Part shown: positions 1 to 5,341 of the stretch, in pieces
Numbering within the stretch: the stretch's first letter is position 1
Layout: the number at the start of each line of letters is the position of its first letter
Origin: an uncultured Eubacteriales bacterium
GTDB taxonomy: Bacteria > Bacillota > Clostridia > Lachnospirales > Lachnospiraceae
Assembly: GCA_900544525.1 (NCBI GenBank)
Contig: UQVN01000233.1
Coordinates: 1-5,341, forward strand
DNA: 5,341 nucleotides
Direction of reading: 5' to 3'
Notes under the pieces: generated by a model
Databases searched by the model: none
What the model saw: the letters and a program-made list of their open reading frames with translations, nothing else
Told to the model about the DNA's origin: nothing
Made by a program: the position numbers and the translations under genes

Positions 1-85
1 GCTCTAAAAATCGCATCGATCTGCCCCGAAACTCTTTTATTATTATTTATATGAATCATTTATAAAATTATACCTTTTAAACTTT

Positions 86-163
86 AAAAACGCAGTTTTT
101 GGCTCATTGCCTCCGCACAAAATAAGAATACAAGCATTTCCGCTTGACTTATGCCTTCTACGC
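86..163. repeat. Cluster of small inverted repeats, possible dispersed intergenic element
   Basis: Between the terminator and the window edge, several short perfect inverted repeats lie close together: AAAAAC-GCA-GTTTTT (86-100), GGC-TCATT-GCC (101-111), and CAAGC-ATTTCC-GCTTG (131-146), the last extended by ATAAG/CTTAT (122-126 and 148-152). The stretch is less AT-rich than positions 30-85. An open frame crosses it on the minus strand but has no ribosome site and starts inside rnfB in another frame, so I do not call a gene. A dispersed repeat family is inference only; copies elsewhere cannot be seen from here. Confidence 0.3.
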
Positions 164-167
164 AAAT

Positions 168-201
168 AAAAAAGCCCTTCTCTCTTGAGAAGAGCTTTTT
201 T
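168..201 (-). terminator. Rho-independent terminator of the rnf operon
   Basis: On the minus strand GCTCTTCTC pairs with GAGAAGGGC (195-187 with 182-174) in a 9-bp stem with one G-U pair and a 4-nt loop, flanked by A6 before and T6 after. It follows the rnfB stop codon almost at once. The plus strand also gives a hairpin followed by six T, with one C-A mismatch, so it could stop transcription from a convergent gene as well. Confidence 0.92.
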
Positions 202-205
202 ATTA

Positions 206-988
206 TTAAAGAATAACTTTTACTGGACATTTCTGTGCGCAAATACCACAATTTGTACATTTTTCTGGATCGATATGAGCGATATTGTTTTCCACTGTTA
301 CAGCTTCCACTGGACAGTTTTTCGCACAAATACCACAACCGATACATCCTGTTGAACAAACTGCTTTTACATCTTTTCCTTTGTCTTTTGAACTACATTG
401 TACTAAATGTTTTTGCTCATAAGGTACAAATTCAATTAGATTTTTTGGACAAGCTGTAATACATTTTCCACAGGCTTTACAAGCATCTTTATCAACTTTA
501 GCAATTCCATTCTCAACATGAATGGCATCAAATGGACAAGCTTTTACACAGCTACCGAAACCTGTACAACCATAAGAACAAGCTTTTGGTCCACCACCAG
601 GAGCAGAAGCCGCCATAACACAATCTTCAATTCCTGTATACTCGTATTGTGTTTTTGCCTTTTCACAAGTACCAGCACATTTTACAAAAGCCACCATCTT
701 TACAGAGTCACCAGCAGATACGCCCATAACTTCTGCAATTTTATTTCCAACTTCTTCTCCACCAACTGGACAAGCATTTACGGCAGCTTCTCCATTGGCA
801 ATAGCTTTTGCAAGACCATCACAACCAGGATATCCACAACCACCGCAGTTATTACCTGGCAATAATCCACGAACAGCCTCTTCCTTTTCATTAACAGGAA
901 CTTTGAATTTTTCTGCTGAAAATCCTAAGAAGAGACCGATAAAAAGACCGGTAAGTCCAACGATTGCCGCTGCAATAATAATTCCCAT
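206..988 (-). CDS. rnfB: Rnf complex subunit RnfB, multi-FeS ferredoxin-accepting subunit
   Basis: RnfB is thought to accept electrons from reduced ferredoxin at the cytoplasmic face and pass them into the complex. The 260-residue protein has an N-terminal membrane helix (2-22). A four-cysteine FeS domain follows (C48-x2-C51-x4-C56 and C73, in NNCGGCGYPGCDG). A linker carries C104, C108 and C123, and two ferredoxin modules come after it. Module one has C137-x3-C141-x5-C147-x3-C151-P and C170-x2-C173-x2-C176-x3-C180-P. Module two has C215-x2-C218-x2-C221-x3-C225-P and C244-x2-C247-x2-C250-x3-C254-P; C198 and C211 precede it. Twenty-five cysteines in all. The chain stops six residues after the last cysteine. 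The ATG has AGGAGGG 8 nt upstream and lies 16 nt after rnfA. It is the last gene; a terminator begins 5 bases after its stop codon. Confidence 0.97.
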   Translation of the reverse strand: MGIIIAAAIVGLTGLFIGLFLGFSAEKFKVPVNEKEEAVRGLLPGNNCGGCGYPGCDGLAKAIANGEAAVNACPVGGEEVGNKIAEVMGVSAGDSVKMVAFVKCAGTCEKAKTQYEYTGIEDCVMAASAPGGGPKACSYGCTGFGSCVKACPFDAIHVENGIAKVDKDACKACGKCITACPKNLIEFVPYEQKHLVQCSSKDKGKDVKAVCSTGCIGCGICAKNCPVEAVTVENNIAHIDPEKCTNCGICAQKCPVKVIL

Positions 989-1004
989 TTTTTCGTCCCT
1001 CCTA

Positions 1005-1580
1005 TTAAATTAATCCTGAGAATCCAAAGAAAGCGATTGACATTAAACAAGCTGCTAATAATACAATTGGCATTCCTTTAAAAGATTCTGGAACATCATT
1101 GTATTCCATTTTTTCACGAATACCCGCTAATACAACGATAGCGATTGTAAAACCAACAGAAATACCAATACCATTAATGACACTCTCTAAAATACTATAA
1201 CTATTCTGTACATTTGTAAGCGCAACACCGAGTACCGCACAGTTTGTTGTAATGAGTGGAAGATATACTCCAAGCGCCTCATAAAGAGATGGCATAGATT
1301 TCTTTAAAAACATCTCTACAAACTGTACAAGACAAGCGATAACAAGAATGAATACGATTGTCTGTAAATATTCTGTATTTGTTGTCACTAAAACAAATTT
1401 ATTGATAAGGCTTGTTAAGAAGGATGCGATTGTGATAACGAAAATTACCGCAGCACCCATACCACCAGCAGTCTCTATCTTCTTAGATACTCCAAGGAAT
1501 GGACATAGACCTAAGAACTGGCTTAATACAACGTTATTCACTAAGGCAGAACCAATAGCGATTAATAACAATTCTTTCAT
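1005..1580 (-). CDS. rnfA: Rnf complex subunit RnfA, core membrane protein
   Basis: RnfA (NqrE homologue) is the six-helix partner of RnfE with inverted topology. The 191-residue protein has the usual family length and ends with the typical GFSGL-type terminus. Motifs VNNVVLSQFLGLCPFLGVS (14-32) and TTNCAVLGVAL (111-121) supply Cys26 and Cys114, the two ligands expected to complete the intramembrane 2Fe-2S cluster with RnfE. Basic loops (SKK at 32-34, KK at 93-94, REK at 155-157) lie between helices and imply that both termini face outside, opposite to RnfE. GGGAGG (1592-1587) stands 6 nt before the ATG. Gaps to its neighbours are 17 and 16 nt, so it is co-transcribed. Nothing appears broken. 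Confidence 0.97.
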   Translation of the reverse strand: MKELLLIAIGSALVNNVVLSQFLGLCPFLGVSKKIETAGGMGAAVIFVITIASFLTSLINKFVLVTTNTEYLQTIVFILVIACLVQFVEMFLKKSMPSLYEALGVYLPLITTNCAVLGVALTNVQNSYSILESVINGIGISVGFTIAIVVLAGIREKMEYNDVPESFKGMPIVLLAACLMSIAFFGFSGLI

Positions 1581-1597
1581 TTCTTTCCTCCCTTTCC

Positions 1598-2299
1598 TTA
1601 TTTCACATCTGTATCATAGAATTTAGAACTACATTTTCCGTTTGAACAGTTTTGACAATCTCCACAGCCTTGGATTGGTTCATACTGTTTTCCAGCTTTT
1701 TCTGCTTTTTTACGGTTTACACGATTCATAATAGCAATTAAAAATGCAAGCACTAAAAATGCACCTGGGGCTAAAATGAAAATAGTTGCGGAAATTCCTT
1801 CTGGTAAAATCTGAAATCCAAAAATCTGACCAGCACCTAAAATTTCACGACAAGCACCTAATACCGTTAAAGAACAAGTGAAACCAAGTCCCATACCGAT
1901 ACCATCAAAGAAAGATGGAATAACAGGATTTTTAGCTGCATAAGATTCTGCACGCCCTAAAATAATACAGTTAACTACAATAAGAGGAATATAAAGTCCC
2001 AAACTCGCATTTAAAGCTGGAATATATGCCTCTAATAAAAACTGTACAATCGTAACTAAAGAAGCTACAATTACAATATAGGCTGGAATTCTAACTCTAT
2101 CTGGAATAATTTTACGAAGAGCGGAAATAATAGCATTTGATAACATTAAAACCGCTGTTGTTGTAAGTCCCATACCAGCACCGTTGATAGCAGAAGTTGT
2201 TACCGCAAGCGTTGGACACATACCAAGCAATAGCACAAGCGTTGGGTTTTCTTTTACAATACCATTAAATAAACGTTCAATTGGAGTATTTGCTTTCAT
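1598..2299 (-). CDS. rnfE: Rnf complex subunit RnfE, membrane protein with a cysteine-rich tail
   Basis: RnfE (NqrD homologue) is a six-helix membrane subunit that pairs with RnfA. The core shows LGMCPTLAVT at 25-34 and VVNCIILGRAE at 108-118. Cys28 and Cys111 are the expected ligands shared with RnfA for an intramembrane 2Fe-2S cluster. Last helix about 169-191, then the basic MNRVNRKKAEKAGK, which by the positive-inside rule puts the C-terminus in the cytoplasm. The 233-residue protein then ends in a cysteine-rich tail: C212-x2-C215-x2-C218-x4-C223, spaced like a ferredoxin or metal site but without the usual following proline. I do not regard this tail as part of the core family. An AGGAGG site (2314-2309) lies 9 nt before the ATG inside the rnfG end, and start and rnfG stop overlap as TAATG. 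Seventeen bases separate it from rnfA. Confidence 0.95.
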   Translation of the reverse strand: MKANTPIERLFNGIVKENPTLVLLLGMCPTLAVTTSAINGAGMGLTTTAVLMLSNAIISALRKIIPDRVRIPAYIVIVASLVTIVQFLLEAYIPALNASLGLYIPLIVVNCIILGRAESYAAKNPVIPSFFDGIGMGLGFTCSLTVLGACREILGAGQIFGFQILPEGISATIFILAPGAFLVLAFLIAIMNRVNRKKAEKAGKQYEPIQGCGDCQNCSNGKCSSKFYDTDVK

Positions 2300-2904
2300 T
2301 AATTAGCACCTCCTAATGTTTTAAAATATGCAAGACATGCATTCATACCTTTTGTCATCGCATTTGATGTAATTGTTGCACCTGAAATAGCATCAATCTG
2401 ATCATCAGAAGTTGCACCTGACTTTGTTACCGTAAACTGTTCTACCTTTTTATTTTTGAACTGATCGCTAAAACTTGCTTCTTTTGCTTTTTGTCCAAGA
2501 CCTGCTGTTTCATTGTTAATCAGTGTTTCATAACCAGTAACGGTTCCATCAGCTAAAATACCAACTGTGAAATTCAGTTCTCCGCCATATCCTTCCATGT
2601 TGCTGACGTTCATAACATATCCAACAACTGCTCCATTAGCATCTTTTCCAACAAGCACTTTCTTCATTTCAGTTCCTGTAATCCCTGCATCAGCAATGAC
2701 TTTGTTGGCATCTTCTACGCTAACACTTTCATCTTCTACAAACTCAGAAGCATCTGGCATAACATTTTGATAAGCCTGTTGTTCTGCTTTTGCTTGTGCT
2801 GCTGCGATTGGATTTTTTGTAATGCTATAAACACCACCTAATGCTGCACCAGCAATCACTGTAATTGCAAATAAAATAAGACCTTCTTTCAAAATACGAT
2901 TCAT
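2299..2904 (-). CDS. rnfG: Rnf complex subunit RnfG, membrane-anchored flavoprotein
   Basis: RnfG (NqrC homologue) carries covalent FMN on a domain outside the cytoplasmic membrane. The 201-residue protein has one N-terminal membrane anchor (about 7-27) after a short MNRILKEG leader, then a soluble FMN-binding domain. The family stretch ETAGLGQKAKEASFSDQF lies at 132-149. The flavinylation motif DAISGATITS lies at 171-180, with Thr177 the expected FMN acceptor. A second SGAT (162-165) lacks the Asp three residues before it and is probably not modified. An AGGAGG site 9 nt before the ATG lies inside the last codons of rnfD, and ATG overlaps the rnfD stop as TAATG, which suggests translational coupling. 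FMN attachment requires ApbE, which is not in this window. Confidence 0.95.
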   Translation of the reverse strand: MNRILKEGLILFAITVIAGAALGGVYSITKNPIAAAQAKAEQQAYQNVMPDASEFVEDESVSVEDANKVIADAGITGTEMKKVLVGKDANGAVVGYVMNVSNMEGYGGELNFTVGILADGTVTGYETLINNETAGLGQKAKEASFSDQFKNKKVEQFTVTKSGATSDDQIDAISGATITSNAMTKGMNACLAYFKTLGGAN

Positions 2905-3854
2905 TATTTGTTACCTCCTTTCGGAACACCAAAGGCGCGTGGCCATGTGACTCTCTCAATAAGAGGTACTAATAAGTTAGAGAAGATAATGGCATAAGAA
3001 ACACCTTCTGCAGATGGTCCAAACAAACGGAAGATGGATGTTAAAAGACCTAAAATAATACCAAATACAATTTTTCCATTTGGAGTAATTGGAGAGGTTA
3101 CATAATCGGTTGCCATAAAGAAAGCACCTAATAATAAACCACCACCAAAAATATGTGCTCCAACAAAATATAAAATATCTTGTCCTGTCACTGCTGCATA
3201 AATTGCTGTGAAAACTGCTACTGTTCCAATATAAAATACTGGAATTTGATAGCTAATCACTTTACGAATAATTAAATAAACACCACCAATAATTAAGGCA
3301 ATTGCAGATGTTTCACCAATTGTACCTGCAGTTTGCCCAATAAAAAGATCCATTAACTCAGGAGAACCGCCATTTTTTAGTACGGCAAGTGGTGTTGCTC
3401 CTGACACACCATCTAAATATTGACAAGCAAAGTTTGTCATTGGGCCTGTAAAGGAAAGTAATAGAAAACATCTAGCACCCAGTGCTGGATTCATAAAGTT
3501 TTGTCCTATTCCACCAAACAGCTGTTTTACAATAATAATCGCAAATACACTACCGATAATTGCCATCCAAATCGGAAGTTGTACTGGCAAGTTCAAAGCT
3601 AATAAAATTCCTGTTACAACTGCACTTAAATCTTTAATCGTTAAAGTTTTGTGCATAAAATACTCATAAATTCCTTCAGAAGCCACACATGCAATGATAC
3701 ATACTAAAATTAAAATTGCTGCACGAATTCCAAAATTATAGATACCAAAAAGTGTCGCTGGCAACATCGCAATGATGACATCGAGCATAATACTGCTAGT
3801 CGTATCTTTAGCTCTTACATGAGGATTCGAAGATACCTGTAATAATTCACTCAC
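2904..3854 (-). CDS. rnfD: Rnf complex subunit RnfD, membrane protein with covalent FMN
   Basis: RnfD is an integral membrane subunit, homologous to NqrB, thought to take part in electron transfer coupled to ion movement. The start chosen is the GTG at 3854 (316 residues), because the AAGGAGG site is 9 nt upstream of it; an in-frame GTG at 3863 would add three residues but touches that site. The resulting N-terminus, MSELLQVSSNPHVRAKDTT, matches the family pattern SSxPHxRxK. About nine or ten hydrophobic segments are visible. Conserved motifs (numbered from the chosen start) are GQNFMNPALGAR at 117-128, DGVSGAT at 148-154, where Thr154 is the expected phosphoester FMN site, and ATDYVTSPITPNGK at 248-261. 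The stop overlaps the rnfG start by one base (TAATG). The protein looks intact. Confidence 0.96.
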   Translation of the reverse strand: MSELLQVSSNPHVRAKDTTSSIMLDVIIAMLPATLFGIYNFGIRAAILILVCIIACVASEGIYEYFMHKTLTIKDLSAVVTGILLALNLPVQLPIWMAIIGSVFAIIIVKQLFGGIGQNFMNPALGARCFLLLSFTGPMTNFACQYLDGVSGATPLAVLKNGGSPELMDLFIGQTAGTIGETSAIALIIGGVYLIIRKVISYQIPVFYIGTVAVFTAIYAAVTGQDILYFVGAHIFGGGLLLGAFFMATDYVTSPITPNGKIVFGIILGLLTSIFRLFGPSAEGVSYAIIFSNLLVPLIERVTWPRAFGVPKGGNK

Positions 3855-3863
3855 AATATTCAC

Positions 3864-3870
3864 CCTCCTT
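3864..3870 (-). promoter_or_regulatory. Ribosome binding site that decides the rnfD start
   Basis: The minus strand reads AAGGAGG, overlapping the rnfC TAA stop. It directly abuts a GTG at 3863-3861 with no spacer, so that codon cannot be a normal start. The next in-frame GTG (3854-3852) lies 9 nt beyond, the usual distance. The overlap of the site with the rnfC stop also suggests coupled translation. Confidence 0.8.
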
Positions 3871-5194
3871 ATTTCTTTCTATTTGCCAATGCTGTTTTTC
3901 TCATTGTCTTAATAGCCTGTGCAAGCTGACGCTTTGCTGGACATACAAAAGAACAACAACCACATTCACAACATTCCACACCATTATATTGTTCAAATCT
4001 CTTTAAATCACCATGTTCTGCAAAATCAGCCATTCGTGATGGAACAAGACGTCCTGGACAAACTTGAGCACAGCGTCCACAATTAATACAAGCAGTCTCA
4101 ACAGACTTTGATACATCATCTTTCTTAAAACATAATAAAGCAGATGAAGTTTTCGTACATGGAACATCTAATGTAGACATTGCCATCCCCATCATTGGGC
4201 CACCTGAAATAATTTTTTCTGGTTCTTCTACAAAGCCTCCAACTGCTTCAATTAACTCTCTACTATTGGTACCTGTACGAACTAAGAAATTGGCTGTCTC
4301 TTTTACTGCATCTCCTGTTACAGTAATTGTTCTTTCATAAACAGGCTTTCCTTCATAAATTGCGCGATAAATAGACATAACTGTTTCTACGTTTTGCACA
4401 ACACAATTTACATCTGCTGGAAGCATAGAAGAATTAATAGAGCGTTTTGTTGTTGCATAAATCAATTGACGTTCTGCACCTTGTGGATACTTTGTTTTTA
4501 AAAGTTTTACTTCCATTTTAGATTCACCAGCAGATTTAATGGCTTCTTCCATTTTTTTCGCAGCATCTGGCTTATTATCTTCAATTGCAAAGATTCCCTG
4601 TGCTTTTGGAAATAGTTTTAAAATAACTTTTAAACCTGCCACTAATTTTTCTGGAGTTTCCATCATTCTTCTGTAGTCACAAGTGATATATGGCTCACAC
4701 TCAGCACAGTTAATAATAACTCGATCGATAGAATCTTCATTCTTTGGAGTCAGTTTTACATTAGTAGGGAAACCAGCTCCTCCCTGTCCTACGATTCCCG
4801 CATTTTTTACCGCAGTACGAATCTCTTCCTTGCTCATTTGTTCTAACGGTTTTACATTTTTTGCAAAATCAATTTCTTCATACTGATTATCATTTTCTAC
4901 GATAATCGAGTCTACTTTTGTTCCTGCAATTGTCATACGAGCTTCGATTGCTTTTACTGTCCCTGATACAGAGCTGTGGATATTTGCTGATATAAATCCA
5001 CTCGCTTCCGCAATCAGCTGTCCAACTAATACTCGATCACCCTTTTTGACAACTGGAACTGCTGGTGCACCAATATGTTGGCTTAAAGGATATACCAGTT
5101 CACCCTTTGGCAGATAAGGAGTAATCGCTTTATCTTTGGATAACTCTTTTCCATCTTGCGGATGAATTCCACCTTTGAATGTAAATAATCCCAT
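3869..5194 (-). CDS. rnfC: Rnf complex subunit RnfC, NADH/FMN-binding electron-transfer protein
   Basis: RnfC is the peripheral cytoplasmic subunit where NAD+ is reduced; it is related to NuoF of complex I. The 441-residue protein begins with the family's typical MGLFTFKGG-HP segment. A barrel-sandwich region (about 30-100) is followed by the nucleotide/FMN fold, with the glycine-rich GQGGAGFPT at 136-144 and NCAECEPYITCDYR at 162-175. Two 4Fe-4S motifs follow: C369-x2-C372-x2-C375-x3-C379-P and C408-x2-C411-x2-C414-x3-C418-P. The protein ends soon after, without the long alanine-rich C-terminal repeats of proteobacterial RnfC, so it is the short clostridial form. The ATG has an AAGGG ribosome site 6 nt upstream, weaker than those of the later genes. 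It is the first gene of the operon. No damage is seen. Confidence 0.97.
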   Translation of the reverse strand: MGLFTFKGGIHPQDGKELSKDKAITPYLPKGELVYPLSQHIGAPAVPVVKKGDRVLVGQLIAEASGFISANIHSSVSGTVKAIEARMTIAGTKVDSIIVENDNQYEEIDFAKNVKPLEQMSKEEIRTAVKNAGIVGQGGAGFPTNVKLTPKNEDSIDRVIINCAECEPYITCDYRRMMETPEKLVAGLKVILKLFPKAQGIFAIEDNKPDAAKKMEEAIKSAGESKMEVKLLKTKYPQGAERQLIYATTKRSINSSMLPADVNCVVQNVETVMSIYRAIYEGKPVYERTITVTGDAVKETANFLVRTGTNSRELIEAVGGFVEEPEKIISGGPMMGMAMSTLDVPCTKTSSALLCFKKDDVSKSVETACINCGRCAQVCPGRLVPSRMADFAEHGDLKRFEQYNGVECCECGCCSFVCPAKRQLAQAIKTMRKTALANRKK

Positions 5195-5221
5195 GTTCTT
5201 CCCTTCTTTCCCATTATTTTA

Positions 5222-5247
5222 ATAGCTAATATTCTTAGTTTGGCTAT
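5222..5247 (-). other. Weak stem-loop in the rnf leader
   Basis: ATAGC (5222-5226) pairs with GCTAT (5243-5247), and inside it TAA (5227-5229) can pair with TTA (5235-5237), leaving a small loop and a one-sided bulge. It sits in the leader upstream of the rnfC ribosome site (AAGGG, 5205-5201) and does not cover it. No T tract follows, so it is not a terminator. It may only protect the 5' end of the mRNA or have no role. Confidence 0.25.
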
Positions 5248-5264
5248 CAATTATCGACAAGAAT

Positions 5265-5293
5265 ATTATATGATATACTGTATACAATATCAA
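5265..5293 (-). promoter_or_regulatory. Sigma-A promoter of the rnf operon
   Basis: Read on the minus strand there is a -35 hexamer TTGATA (5293-5288), a spacer of exactly 17 bp, and a perfect -10 hexamer TATAAT (5270-5265). The predicted start is a G near 5258, giving an untranslated leader of about 63 nt before the rnfC ATG. A-rich DNA upstream (5317-5324 is a run of eight A on this strand) could act as an UP element. No comparably good promoter was noticed between the genes, so this probably drives all six. Confidence 0.8.
5271..5292. repeat. Inverted repeat TGATAT-N10-ATATCA across the promoter spacer
   Basis: A perfect 6-bp inverted repeat with a 10-bp centre fills the whole spacer and most of the -35 box. 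The centre includes an off-axis 8-bp palindrome TGTATACA (5279-5286). Its position would let a bound dimer block RNA polymerase. I do not recognise a specific regulator. In DNA this AT-rich, such a dyad could also arise by chance. Confidence 0.35.
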
Positions 5294-5296
5294 TAA

Positions 5297-5314
5297 TTGT
5301 TAACTTTTTAACGA
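5297..5314. promoter_or_regulatory. Putative Rex (NADH/NAD+ sensor) operator upstream of rnfC
   Basis: The plus strand reads TTGTTAACTTTTTAACGA, two 7-bp half-sites (TTGTTAA and TTAACGA) around a 4-bp spacer. The known Rex consensus in Firmicutes is TTGTTAA-N4-TTAACAA, so only one base of the half-sites differs. Its near edge lies 3 bp upstream of the -35 hexamer, and its centre is about 47 bp upstream of the predicted transcription start. Rex leaves its operator when NADH/NAD+ rises and commonly controls fermentative and redox genes in Clostridia, which suits an operon that makes NADH from ferredoxin. The match is seen in the sequence; binding and the sign of regulation are inferred. Confidence 0.72.
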
Positions 5315-5341
5315 GGTTTTTTTTAAACATTTTTCATAAAT

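Noticed and set aside
1..59. Possible start of a downstream minus-strand gene (ATG at 59) or end of a plus-strand gene (stops at 52 and near 60)
   Set aside because: The minus-strand frame is only 19 codons to the edge and its nearest AAAGG is 13 nt away, too far. The plus-strand tails are too short to identify. Neither can be supported from this window.
144..172. TTGACT and TAAAAA spaced by 17 bp on the plus strand, resembling a promoter
   Set aside because: The -10 match is poor and it would fire straight into the terminator hairpin and antisense to rnfB.
84..359. Minus-strand open frame of 91 codons overlapping the end of rnfB
   Set aside because: It starts inside rnfB in another frame, lacks a ribosome site, and its sequence is an off-frame reading of the cysteine-rich rnfB codons followed by the terminator and intergenic DNA.
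235..1013. Plus-strand open frames opposite rnfB (235-459, 518-865, 795-1013)
   Set aside because: They are antisense shadows of a strongly supported gene, with low-complexity Ser/Thr or Phe-rich translations and no supporting ribosome sites.
1348..4886. Plus-strand open frames opposite rnfA, rnfG and rnfC (1348-1626, 2567-2770, 4683-4886)
   Set aside because: All lie antisense inside intact rnf genes and show no protein family features.
206..5194. Nqr (Na+-translocating NADH:quinone reductase) operon instead of Rnf
   Set aside because: The presence of RnfB with ferredoxin modules and of RnfC with two 4Fe-4S motifs, and the absence of NqrA and NqrF, identify Rnf.
5297..5326. Plus-strand hairpin GTTAA-CTTT-TTAAC followed by a T run as a terminator of an upstream convergent gene
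   Set aside because: The stem is short and AT-only apart from its end pair, and four bases (GAGG) separate it from the T run. The Rex operator reading explains the dyad better.

Overview
The window holds one complete, self-contained operon on the minus strand for the Rnf complex, the membrane-bound ferredoxin:NAD+ oxidoreductase of anaerobes. Read in the direction of transcription (right to left) the order is rnfC, rnfD, rnfG, rnfE, rnfA, rnfB. This is the rnfCDGEAB order usual in Firmicutes and other anaerobes. The DNA is AT-rich, the Shine-Dalgarno sites are strong AGGAGG types, and both RnfB and RnfC are the compact clostridial forms. Together these suggest a strict anaerobe of the class Clostridia, plausibly a Lachnospiraceae-like gut bacterium. 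That placement is inference, not a database match.

Layout. Positions 5195-5341 hold the control region. It contains a sigma-A promoter (TTGATA, 17 bp, TATAAT), an 18-bp inverted repeat matching the NADH-sensing repressor Rex just upstream of the -35 box, a second unassigned inverted repeat (TGATAT-N10-ATATCA) across the spacer, and a leader of about 63 nt. Positions 206-5194 hold the six genes, with gaps of 14, -1, -1, 17 and 16 nt. Two junctions are TAATG stop/start overlaps. A Rho-independent terminator at 168-201 follows rnfB directly. Positions 1-167 carry no gene I can support, but a stretch at 86-163 is rich in small inverted repeats and may be a dispersed intergenic repeat.

How the parts work together. 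RnfB (ferredoxin-like, many FeS clusters) and RnfC (NADH/FMN-binding, two 4Fe-4S motifs) form the cytoplasmic arms. RnfA and RnfE are paired six-helix membrane proteins of opposite topology, each supplying two conserved cysteines to an intramembrane 2Fe-2S cluster. RnfD and RnfG each carry a D-x-x-S-G-A-T motif for covalently bound FMN. Electrons from reduced ferredoxin pass through the complex to NAD+ while Na+ or H+ is exported. The sequence alone does not tell me which ion. All key residues I checked are present, so the complex looks functional. The flavin transferase (ApbE) needed to attach FMN is not encoded here.

I see no new multi-gene system in this window. The points most worth a second look are the putative Rex operator, the second dyad inside the promoter, and a cysteine-rich C-terminal tail on RnfE (C-x2-C-x2-C-x4-C).
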